Shown here in pieces: positions 7,313 to 13,985 of a DNA stretch of 16,500 bases. Made by a program: the position numbers and the translations under genes. Positions within the stretch are counted from its first letter, which is position 1, and the number at the start of each line of letters is the position of its first letter. The notes beneath the pieces were generated by a model. It was given only the letters and a program-made list of their open reading frames with translations, was not told the DNA's origin and searched no databases. Location: assembly GCA_001512945.1 (NCBI GenBank), contig LFTF01000043.1, positions 4,439 to 20,938 of the forward strand, given 5' to 3'. This DNA comes from Clostridiales bacterium DTU023 (lineage in GTDB: Bacteria > Bacillota > Clostridia > Saccharofermentanales > DTU023).

Positions 7313-8314
7313 ATGGTCGTATCGGATCAGCGAGACAGTTTTTGGATTGTTGCAGGCGGATTGAACCTTGATGTGCTGGCAACACCGACAGGATCATTTC
7401 GTCCGCGTGACTCCAACCCCGGAACGATCATCGAACGACCGGGAGGTGTCGGCTTTAATATCGCGCGCAATCTGGCGCTGCTCGATCAGAAGATCTGTTT
7501 TTTGACCGCGAGAGGTGACGATCACGCGGGGCAGATGCTTGTCGATATCGCACAGGAAAAAACGATCGACCTCTCACACGCACTGGTGCGTGAGTGCTAT
7601 GCTACGTCTCACTATCTGGCAATCCATGATGAAGAAGGGGATATGGTCGCGGCGATCAATGATATGGCTGTCATTGACACATTGACACCTAAAGATGTCG
7701 AAACGTGGTTTGCTCTCGGAAAAGCGGAGGTACCGTCAGAAAACGATAAGACGGATAAACAATCTGGCTGTTTGGGGGCAATTGTCGAGCCAAATCTGCC
7801 CGTTGATGTGCTTGTTGAACTTGCTTCGCAATGGGATGTCCCCCTGTTTGCTGATGCTGTTTCACAAGCCAAAATCGATCGGCTGATCCCGATTCTGCCT
7901 TATTTGACGGGCCTTAAGCTCAATCGCATTGAAGCGCGGCAACTCACCGGCTTACCGGTGCGCTCAATCGAGGAAGCTGTACAGGCTGCAAATGTTTTGA
8001 TCGAGCGAGGAGTGCGCTGTGTTTGCTTGTCACTCGATGTGGACGGCGCTCTTTTCGCGGATGCCGGGCATTGTTTCGCTGCGCATCCGGTAAAACTTAA
8101 TAACGATGCCAATACGACCGGCGCAGGCGACGCGATGGCGGCGGTGTTTGCATGGGCGACCGTTCGAAAATTCACACTCGAACAAACGGCTCGTCTCGGG
8201 ATTGCGGCATCCTCTATTGCCGTGGAATCAGCAGAGGCGGTCAATCCCGCGCTCGAGATTCAATTATTGATGGAGCGATCGGAGACGATTGAATCGTTTC
8301 GAGTCGCCAGGTAA
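7313..8314 (+). CDS. psuK: Pseudouridine kinase (PfkB family)
   Basis: Phosphorylates pseudouridine to pseudouridine 5'-phosphate, the first step of pseudouridine breakdown. The 333-residue protein is a PfkB-fold kinase. It has the N-terminal GGLNLDV block (15-21), the DSNPGTIIERPGGVGFNIARNLALL region (33-57), which resembles Escherichia coli YeiC/PsuK closely, and the AINDM block (114-118). The ATP and catalytic motif TTGAGDA lies at 268-274, with D273 as the base. An extra polar stretch around 138-152 (EVPSENDKTDKQSG) is not seen in the E. coli protein as I recall it, and probably forms a surface loop. The ATG at 7313 has GAGG 8 bases upstream and lies 12 bases after the permease stop. The next gene encodes the glycosidase that uses its product, which makes the assignment firm rather than ribokinase or another PfkB kinase. 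Confidence 0.92.
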   Translation: MVVSDQRDSFWIVAGGLNLDVLATPTGSFRPRDSNPGTIIERPGGVGFNIARNLALLDQKICFLTARGDDHAGQMLVDIAQEKTIDLSHALVRECYATSHYLAIHDEEGDMVAAINDMAVIDTLTPKDVETWFALGKAEVPSENDKTDKQSGCLGAIVEPNLPVDVLVELASQWDVPLFADAVSQAKIDRLIPILPYLTGLKLNRIEARQLTGLPVRSIEEAVQAANVLIERGVRCVCLSLDVDGALFADAGHCFAAHPVKLNNDANTTGAGDAMAAVFAWATVRKFTLEQTARLGIAASSIAVESAEAVNPALEIQLLMERSETIESFRVAR

Positions 8315-8367
8315 TTATGTAAATGAAAGGCGTGGGCAACGCATGAGGCCCGCAATCAGGTAATGCT

Positions 8368-9312
8368 ATGAGCCAGTTAGATCAGTATCTCAATCTGTCC
8401 GATGACGTCAAGAAAGCCCTCAAGAAGGGCATGCCAATCGTTGCGCTTGAGTCAACGATCATCTCGCACGGGATGCCTTATCCGGACAATGTCGAAACAG
8501 CGTACGCAGTCGAAAATCAAATAGTCGAACGCGGCGCCTTGCCTGCGACAATCGCTATCATGGACGGAAAAATTCGCGTCGGATTGACTCCTGCTGAAAT
8601 AGAACGTCTTGGCAAAGAAGGATTGTCAGCTACCAAAACGTCGAGGCGTGATATGCCGTTCGTTCTGGCAAACAAAACGACGGGGGCTACCACGGTCGCC
8701 GCGACCATGATTGCGGCGCATCTGGCGGGCATTCATTTTTTTGCGACTGGTGGCATCGGCGGCGTTCACCGTGGCGGAGAAGATACGATGGATGTTTCGG
8801 CTGATCTCGTTGAACTTCAGAAAACCTCAGTCGCTGTCATCTGTTCAGGTGTCAAATCCATCCTCGACATTGGGCGTACACTCGAGTATCTCGAAACAGG
8901 AGGCGTGCCGGTGATTGGTTTTGGTACCGATGAAATGCCCGCTTTTTACACCAGACAAAGCGGTTTCCAATTGGTACTCCGGGCTGAGAACGCGCAAGAC
9001 GTCGCCGACGCATTTAGGGTTTCTCAGGCACTTGGTTTTCCGGGCGGTATGGTGATCGCGAACCCCATTCCAGAACAATCGGCGATGGACGCAACAGTCA
9101 TCGAACACGCGATCACAGAGGCGCTTAAAGAAGCAGAGCGTGAAGGCATTGTGGGCAAAGAGGTGACGCCATTCTTGCTTGAGCGCATCGCGCGGGGGAC
9201 GGGCGGTATCAGTCTCAAATCAAACATAGCGCTTATCTTAAACAACGCAAGGGTCGCGGCCGACATTGCCGTCGCTTATGCCGGCACAAAGATCGAAAGA
9301 AAGCTGTTCTAA
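8368..9312 (+). CDS. psuG: Pseudouridine-5'-phosphate glycosidase
   Basis: Cleaves the C-C glycosidic bond of pseudouridine 5'-phosphate to uracil and ribose-5-phosphate; the reaction is reversible and favours synthesis in vitro. The 314-residue protein matches E. coli PsuG along its length: VALESTIISHGMP (25-37), SRRDMPFV (92-99), FATGGIGGVHRG (125-136), VKSILD (162-167), ANPIPEQ (231-237) and SLKSNI (282-287). Residues equivalent to the E. coli catalytic set are present: E28, D146, the covalent lysine K163 and N286. The ATG at 8368 has only a weak AGG 7 bases upstream, but homology begins at once. It lies 53 bases after psuK and 16 bases before udp. With psuK it forms a full pseudouridine route next to a nucleoside importer. 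Confidence 0.96.
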   Translation: MSQLDQYLNLSDDVKKALKKGMPIVALESTIISHGMPYPDNVETAYAVENQIVERGALPATIAIMDGKIRVGLTPAEIERLGKEGLSATKTSRRDMPFVLANKTTGATTVAATMIAAHLAGIHFFATGGIGGVHRGGEDTMDVSADLVELQKTSVAVICSGVKSILDIGRTLEYLETGGVPVIGFGTDEMPAFYTRQSGFQLVLRAENAQDVADAFRVSQALGFPGGMVIANPIPEQSAMDATVIEHAITEALKEAEREGIVGKEVTPFLLERIARGTGGISLKSNIALILNNARVAADIAVAYAGTKIERKLF

Positions 9313-9328
9313 CAAGAAGGAGATAATA

Positions 9329-10081
9329 ATGGAAAAACTCTATCACATTCAACTCGACGACTCGCACGGCGCGAAATACGCTATCCTGCCGGGCGATCCC
9401 GGAAGGGTCGAAAAGATTGCTGCGCTGCTGGACAATCCGCGTTTCATTGGCAACAACAGAGAATACACAACGTGGCTTGGAGCAATTGAGGGCGAACCGG
9501 TTCTCGTGATGTCAACGGGCATGGGCGGACCTTCGACGGCCATTGGAGTAGAAGAACTTTATATGACGGGTGTCCGCAATTTCGTTCGCGTCGGGACGTG
9601 TGGCGGTATGCACCTCGACGTAATGGGCGGTGACCTCGTGATCGCGACAGGCGCAATCCGGATGGAAGGGACGACACGTGAATACCTACCGGTAGAGTTT
9701 CCGGCTGTCGCTGACTTTGATCTGACAGGTAGCTTGGTTGCCGCCGCAAAGGCAGGCGGTTACCGCTATCATGCGGGCGTTGTTCAGTGCAAGGACTCGT
9801 TTTACGGCCAGCATTCCCCCGGGCGAATGCCCGTCAGTTATGAGCTTGAAAATAAATGGCAGGCATGGCTCAAGGGTGGAACACTGGCTTCCGAAATGGA
9901 GAGCGCGGCGCTCTACATCGTCTGTCAATCACTTGGAGCCAAGGCCGCTTGTATTTTGAATACGATTTGGAATCAGGAACGGCGCGCGCAGGGACTTGAC
10001 GACACAGAAAGTCATGACACGATGCGCGGGATCCGCGTCGCGGTCGAAGCTATTCGCCATCATATTTTGAACAAGAAATAA
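9329..10081 (+). CDS. udp: Uridine phosphorylase
   Basis: Phosphorolyses uridine (and often deoxyuridine) to uracil and ribose-1-phosphate in the cytoplasm; it belongs to the NP-I nucleoside phosphorylase family. The 250-residue protein shows GDPGR (22-26, phosphate loop), STGMGGPS (62-69), RVGTCG (87-92), RMEGTT (111-116), KDSFYGQH (155-162) and SEMES (188-192), whose glutamates contact the ribose. The FYGQH version is the one common in Bacillota uridine phosphorylases; E. coli has FYPGQ in the same place. The start at 9329 has GAAGGAG 6 bases upstream. An in-frame ATG at 9266 would overlap psuG and add 21 unrelated residues, so I reject it. It is the last gene of the cluster, with a terminator 33 bases after the stop. 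Cdd feeds it with uridine. Confidence 0.94.
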   Translation: MEKLYHIQLDDSHGAKYAILPGDPGRVEKIAALLDNPRFIGNNREYTTWLGAIEGEPVLVMSTGMGGPSTAIGVEELYMTGVRNFVRVGTCGGMHLDVMGGDLVIATGAIRMEGTTREYLPVEFPAVADFDLTGSLVAAAKAGGYRYHAGVVQCKDSFYGQHSPGRMPVSYELENKWQAWLKGGTLASEMESAALYIVCQSLGAKAACILNTIWNQERRAQGLDDTESHDTMRGIRVAVEAIRHHILNKK

Positions 10082-10114
10082 CAACAATAGATTGCGCAGT
10101 CAGGAATTTGAAAT

Positions 10115-10145
10115 CGGATCCGGTCAGCGAGACCGGACCGTTTTT
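10115..10145 (+). terminator. Rho-independent terminator of the nucleoside cluster
   Basis: The stem CGGATCCGGTC (10115-10125) pairs with GACCGGACCG (10131-10140) around an AGCGA loop: about 10 pairs with one A-C mismatch, followed directly by TTTTT (10141-10145). This is a classic terminator for the rightward transcript ending with udp. It also covers the last codons and stop (10124-10126) of the convergent hutI gene. Read leftward the stem is followed only by ATTTC, so it would be a weak terminator for the hut operon. Confidence 0.9.
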
Positions 10146-11377
10146 CCTGCCTTGATCACTGTGTCGACAAGATTCATCGCGAAATGATAAGAAAGATGTT
10201 TGTAGCCCGGGCAGTCAAGCAGTAAGATGTCTGCTTTCTTGCCTGGTTCGAGCGATCCGGTGGTTATCGCACGGTCGATAGCGGCCGCTGCATTGAGCGT
10301 GACGGCTGTGACTGTCTCTTCAACCGTTAGGTGCATGTAGATGGTCGCAAGGGCGATCATGAGCGGGATCGACTGCGTGTAACAGCTTCCCGGGTTGAGG
10401 TCGGTTCCCAAAGCGACAGCGAGTCCCTGGTCGATCATGAAACGGCCACGCGCGTACGATTCTCGAAGACTGAAAGCGGTACATGGCAAGAGTGTCGCGA
10501 TGACACCGGCGTCGCGCATGGCGAGCAGATCATCATCCGATGCCTTCAAGAGATGATCGGCGCTTGTGGCTCGCAATTTTGCCGCCAAACCGGCACCTCC
10601 CAGCGGGACGATTTCATCGGCGTGAAGTTTAAGCTTGAAGCCGTGTTCACGCGCGGAGCGCAACAGCCTTTCCGACTCATCGAGTTCGAACACACCCTTT
10701 TCAGTGAAAACATCGCAAAAACGCGCGCGCCCTTTCGCCATGGGAAGTCCCTCTGCGATCAAATAATCGACATAGTCACCGGTGCGACCTTTGAACCTGG
10801 GTGGTATGGCGTGCGCTCCCATATACGTTTTGACGATATCGACGTCGTGGTCGCGGTCAAGTCGTTCCATAACGCGGAGCATTTTGTCTTCTGTCTGAGT
10901 ATCCTCGCCGTAGCCAGTCTTGCCTTCCACCGTTGTGATGCCAAGGTCGAGCATCCGGTCTAACCTCTCCCAGCCGGTGTCATAAAGCTCGTCTTCTGTG
11001 GCGGCGTGCGTCGCCCGGTTGGTGGCGGCGATTCCACCGCCGGCTTGCATGATCTCCATGTAGGTCGCGCCTTGTAGCCGTCGGTTGAACTCGTCGTCAC
11101 GATGGCCTCCGAAAATGAAATGGGTGTGAGGGTCGACAAAACCGGGTAAAACAGTCTTGCCTTCCGCATTGATGTGTCTTGGTTCTCCGAACGGCAATTT
11201 AGTTTCACACCAGTCGTTCGCTTGATCGGTTGTCCCAACAAAAACGATTGTGTCATTTTGCCAAATAACGGCCCCATCATGTATGACCTGAAGGTCTCGC
11301 ATCTCTTTGCCTTGACGCGCGCACGTTCCGATCGGCGTCACAAGTTCAGAGGCGTGTTCGATCATGGTGTAAGTCAT
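10124..11377 (-). CDS. hutI: Imidazolonepropionase
   Basis: Hydrolyses 4-imidazolone-5-propionate to N-formimino-L-glutamate, the third step of histidine breakdown. The 417-residue protein belongs to the metal-dependent amidohydrolase superfamily. Metal ligands are H84 and H86 (DPHTH), H252 (LHADE) and D326 (GTDLNPG). The EGKTGYGED block (151-159) corresponds to the E(G/V)KSGYG motif of the family, and the C-terminal DILLLDCPGYKHLSYHF block is typical. I chose the ATG at 11377: GGGGAG lies 6 bases upstream, the homology begins there, and the start lies one base after the stop of the preceding PH-domain gene (TAATATG). Earlier in-frame ATGs would run through that gene. The last codons lie inside the terminator hairpin of the convergent udp cluster. 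It is the last gene of the leftward operon in this window. Confidence 0.95.
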   Translation of the reverse strand: MTYTMIEHASELVTPIGTCARQGKEMRDLQVIHDGAVIWQNDTIVFVGTTDQANDWCETKLPFGEPRHINAEGKTVLPGFVDPHTHFIFGGHRDDEFNRRLQGATYMEIMQAGGGIAATNRATHAATEDELYDTGWERLDRMLDLGITTVEGKTGYGEDTQTEDKMLRVMERLDRDHDVDIVKTYMGAHAIPPRFKGRTGDYVDYLIAEGLPMAKGRARFCDVFTEKGVFELDESERLLRSAREHGFKLKLHADEIVPLGGAGLAAKLRATSADHLLKASDDDLLAMRDAGVIATLLPCTAFSLRESYARGRFMIDQGLAVALGTDLNPGSCYTQSIPLMIALATIYMHLTVEETVTAVTLNAAAAIDRAITTGSLEPGKKADILLLDCPGYKHLSYHFAMNLVDTVIKAGKTVRSR

Positions 11378-11378
11378 A

Positions 11379-11816
11379 TTATTCTCCCCGCATTGCTTTT
11401 CGTCGTCTGGTGATAAGTTCCTGTTCAAACTCGTCGATATCTCGAGGTGAAATATACATATACCCGCCATCGAAAAGATCGAGTCCCAACCTGTAAACCG
11501 GCTTTGCTTTTGCGGAAATATAGTTCTGGTCGCGCTGGATTGACCGGACTTCCGTGTAAAGAACGTGTGTCGTGATAAATCCGAACCGAACGACAAAACC
11601 GCCTTTCTCCAACGTCAAATCGTTGCGGACTTGTATAGAAAGGGCAACCACAAAGGCGAGTATCATGACGACTGCGCTGATGATAGACGTTGCATTTGGG
11701 GCGACAATCGCGATATAGACAACAATAACGGTGGATATCGCCACGATGGCAAGGACCGCATACCACCACCACGCGCGCCGCCCGGGATATCTCGTGGTGC
11801 CAGACTCCTCAGTCAA
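11379..11816 (-). CDS. Small membrane protein with bacterial PH-like domain
   Basis: A 145-residue protein of unknown function. It has a short polar, basic N terminus (1-16), two predicted membrane segments (about 17-38 and 43-62) with a short outside loop, and a cytoplasmic domain at about 65-137. This domain ends in YMYISPRDIDEFEQEL, a pattern I associate with YyaB/YdbT-like bacterial PH domains (possibly bPH_4); the assignment is by eye. No catalytic residues stand out. The start codon overlaps the stop of the aminotransferase gene in ATGA (11813-11816), and the stop is one base from the hutI start, so it is translated in a tightly coupled chain. No role in histidine use is known to me. 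It may be a membrane-bound accessory or simply a passenger of the operon. Confidence 0.8.
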   Translation of the reverse strand: MTEESGTTRYPGRRAWWWYAVLAIVAISTVIVVYIAIVAPNATSIISAVVMILAFVVALSIQVRNDLTLEKGGFVVRFGFITTHVLYTEVRSIQRDQNYISAKAKPVYRLGLDLFDGGYMYISPRDIDEFEQELITRRRKAMRGE

Positions 11817-13021
11817 GACTCTGCCCTCAGATCAGGATTTTCGACCTTGTGTTGGCGAAGCTGTAGTGTGTCGTAGACCGCTTTCAATCTTCCCAATGCC
11901 TTGATGATGACCTTGTTCGGGCACGCCAAGTTGATTCGCTCAAAGCCTTGGCCACCTTCGCCGAAGATGTAACCTTCGTCGAGATAAAGGCAGTTTTCAA
12001 TCATCAATTGCTCCAATGAGTGATGGTCTGCTCCCAATTGCCTGAAATCCATCCATGCCAGATAAGTGCCTTCTAGTTCGAACAATTTAACTTGGGGCAT
12101 TTGCTCCGCCACAAACGATTTCAATGTCTTGAAATTGTTATAGACATAGTCCAGCATGTTGAAATACCAGTCGTCACACCTTGTGTAGGCTGCCTCCGCG
12201 GCCGCGAATCCGAACGTGCTGTGCGTGTGCACTCCGTCTGTATTGACGCGTTGCTGATAAATCTCTCGTATCTTTGGGTCTTCCGCGATGATGCTGGCAA
12301 CGCCGAGTCCCGCCAGAGAAAAAGTTTTGCTTGCCGAGAAAGCGACGAGATGTCTGGCGTTGTGCTTGCGCGCCACCAGGCTGAAGACGGTGTGTTTATT
12401 GCCGAATGTGAAGTCGCAGTGAATTTCGTCGGAGAAGACAAACACATCGTGCTTGGCGGCGATCTCGGCAATCTTCTCAAGATCGTCGAGATCCCAGACA
12501 CGGCTGACGGGATTGTGCGGACTACAGAGGATGAACATCTTTGAAACAGACAGCTTCTGCTCAAGGTCCTCGAAGTCGATCTCATAACGCCCATTTTTGA
12601 TTGTCAGTTCATTGGTCAGGAGAGTCCGTTCGTTGAGTTCAATCGCGCGATAAAACGGGTAATAGACAGGCGACTGGATGAGGATGTTATCTCCTTTTTC
12701 AGTGAAGGCGCGCACTGCCGCGTAAACAGCCTGAACAACTCCCGTCGTCGGAATCACCCACTCTTTTTCAATGGTAAAATCGTGCCGGGCAAGCAGCCAT
12801 CGGTTCAACGCTTCGTAGTATTCAGGTCTCGGGATGGTGTATCCCCAAATGCCTTCCTGCGCCAAGTCAGTTAATACGTCGCGAATGCACTCGGGACTTC
12901 TGAATTCCATATCGGCGACACTTAGCGGTATAACACATTGTTCAAGATTGACGGGACCGGGTGCTACCTCCCATTTGGCTGCCCCGGTGTTCCTTCTGTC
13001 GATCAGTTCATCAAAAATCAT
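11813..13021 (-). CDS. patB: MalY/PatB-type PLP-dependent C-S lyase or aminotransferase
   Basis: A fold-type I PLP enzyme of the MalY/PatB group, whose studied members cleave C-S bonds (cystathionine or cysteine conjugates to a thiol, pyruvate and ammonia). The 402-residue protein has the group-specific start FDELIDRRNTGAAKW, SVADMEF (34-40), the PLP-binding D198 in SDEIHCD, the Schiff-base lysine K232 in SASKTFSLAGLG, and R362 for the substrate carboxylate. N170 sits in CSPHNPVSRVW; the usual sequence is NPxGRVW, so position 173 is Ser in place of the conserved Gly. The start at 13021 has AAGGAT about 8 bases upstream, and 25 bases separate it from ftcD. It sits inside a histidine-degradation operon, which is not its usual context. 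The substrate cannot be told from sequence; an aminotransferase role remains possible. Confidence 0.88.
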   Translation of the reverse strand: MIFDELIDRRNTGAAKWEVAPGPVNLEQCVIPLSVADMEFRSPECIRDVLTDLAQEGIWGYTIPRPEYYEALNRWLLARHDFTIEKEWVIPTTGVVQAVYAAVRAFTEKGDNILIQSPVYYPFYRAIELNERTLLTNELTIKNGRYEIDFEDLEQKLSVSKMFILCSPHNPVSRVWDLDDLEKIAEIAAKHDVFVFSDEIHCDFTFGNKHTVFSLVARKHNARHLVAFSASKTFSLAGLGVASIIAEDPKIREIYQQRVNTDGVHTHSTFGFAAAEAAYTRCDDWYFNMLDYVYNNFKTLKSFVAEQMPQVKLFELEGTYLAWMDFRQLGADHHSLEQLMIENCLYLDEGYIFGEGGQGFERINLACPNKVIIKALGRLKAVYDTLQLRQHKVENPDLRAES

Positions 13022-13046
13022 TTTGGTAATCCTTACTTCATTGTCT

Positions 13047-13955
13047 TTAGTCGTCTAATAGCCAGTGCTCGATGATTTTCGATTCATCGAAGCCATGGAG
13101 CCCCAGATAGTATTCAAGTGAGTGAACGAGAGCCGTCAGGGGCGCAAGCCCGATGATCTCGCTTCCGATGACTTCGACTCCATAGCGTTTCGCTTCCATC
13201 CGGACTGTTTCCAGTACACGGTAGATTGGGTTTTTCCGGTAGTCGGTAATGTTCATCGTAACCTGGACAATTCCCTTGTCTTTGAGCTCTACTCCGCCTG
13301 CCTTGATGGATTGGAAGCCGCCTCCCGATTGGCGGATGGCGCGCGCGATTCTGTTCGCCACGTCGATATCATCCGTTCCGAGATCGATGTTGTAGGCGAT
13401 CAGCGGGAAGCGCGCACCGACGGCGGTGACGCCGGCGGTGGGATGGATTGTACGCTCGCCAAAGTCGGGCTTCCATTCGGGGACAAGCAACTTGTCTGCC
13501 ATTCCTTCGAACTGCCCGCGCCTGATGTTCGCGAGGTTGACGCGATCAGGGGAAGCGGCTGAATCCTCATATAAAAAGACGGGGATACCGTAACGCTCAT
13601 TAATTTCACAGGCCATCGATTTTGACAATTCAACTGTTTCCTCGGCAGACATATTGCGGATAGGGATCAACGGAACGACGTCGGTGGCGCCCATGCGAAG
13701 ATGCTCGCCTTCATGATGGTTCAAATCAATGAGTTCAGTGGCGACGCCAATGGCGTCCAGGATGGCTTGCTTGACGGATTCTGGCTCACCCAGCACCGTG
13801 ACGACAAGCCGGTTGTAATCGTGGTCACCTTCGTAGTTGACGAGTCGCACGCCTTCACGGTTTTTTAGCGGAGCGACGATGCGCTCAATGATCGCTTGGT
13901 CGCGGCCTTCACTGAAATTTGGGACACATTCTAATACTTTCAACCCATTGCCCAT
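13047..13955 (-). CDS. ftcD: Glutamate formimidoyltransferase
   Basis: Transfers the formimino group from N-formimino-L-glutamate to tetrahydrofolate, giving glutamate and 5-formimino-THF. The 302-residue protein corresponds to the formyltransferase half of vertebrate FTCD only; the cyclodeaminase half is absent, as is usual for bacteria that encode it separately. It shows ECVPNFSEGRD (9-19), the catalytic histidine H85 in HHEGEHLRMGATD (80-92, equivalent to H82 of the pig enzyme), EWKPDFGE (160-167) and AYNIDLGTDD (187-196). The family usually has EHPRMGA; here Pro is Leu. The ATG at 13955 has AAAGGAG 8 bases upstream. It lies 30 bases after hutU and supplies glutamate, the end product of the route. 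A cyclodeaminase (fchA-like) must be sought elsewhere. Confidence 0.95.
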   Translation of the reverse strand: MGNGLKVLECVPNFSEGRDQAIIERIVAPLKNREGVRLVNYEGDHDYNRLVVTVLGEPESVKQAILDAIGVATELIDLNHHEGEHLRMGATDVVPLIPIRNMSAEETVELSKSMACEINERYGIPVFLYEDSAASPDRVNLANIRRGQFEGMADKLLVPEWKPDFGERTIHPTAGVTAVGARFPLIAYNIDLGTDDIDVANRIARAIRQSGGGFQSIKAGGVELKDKGIVQVTMNITDYRKNPIYRVLETVRMEAKRYGVEVIGSEIIGLAPLTALVHSLEYYLGLHGFDESKIIEHWLLDD

Positions 13956-13985
13956 GTCACTGTCTCCTTTTGAAAAATAAAACTA

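Noticed and set aside
9266..9328. An upstream ATG that would extend udp by 21 residues
   Set aside because: It lies within psuG, encodes unconserved residues, and the ATG at 9329 has a strong ribosome site and begins the family homology.
10331..10963. A 210-codon rightward open frame antisense to hutI
   Set aside because: It lies wholly within hutI, whose metal ligands and family motifs are intact, has no ribosome site or recognisable domain, and its protein looks like a codon-bias shadow.
12092..12544. A 150-codon rightward open frame antisense to the PLP enzyme, and a 157-codon frame on the same strand as that gene
   Set aside because: Both are shadows of a gene with a complete set of family motifs; no ribosome sites and no homology that I recognise.
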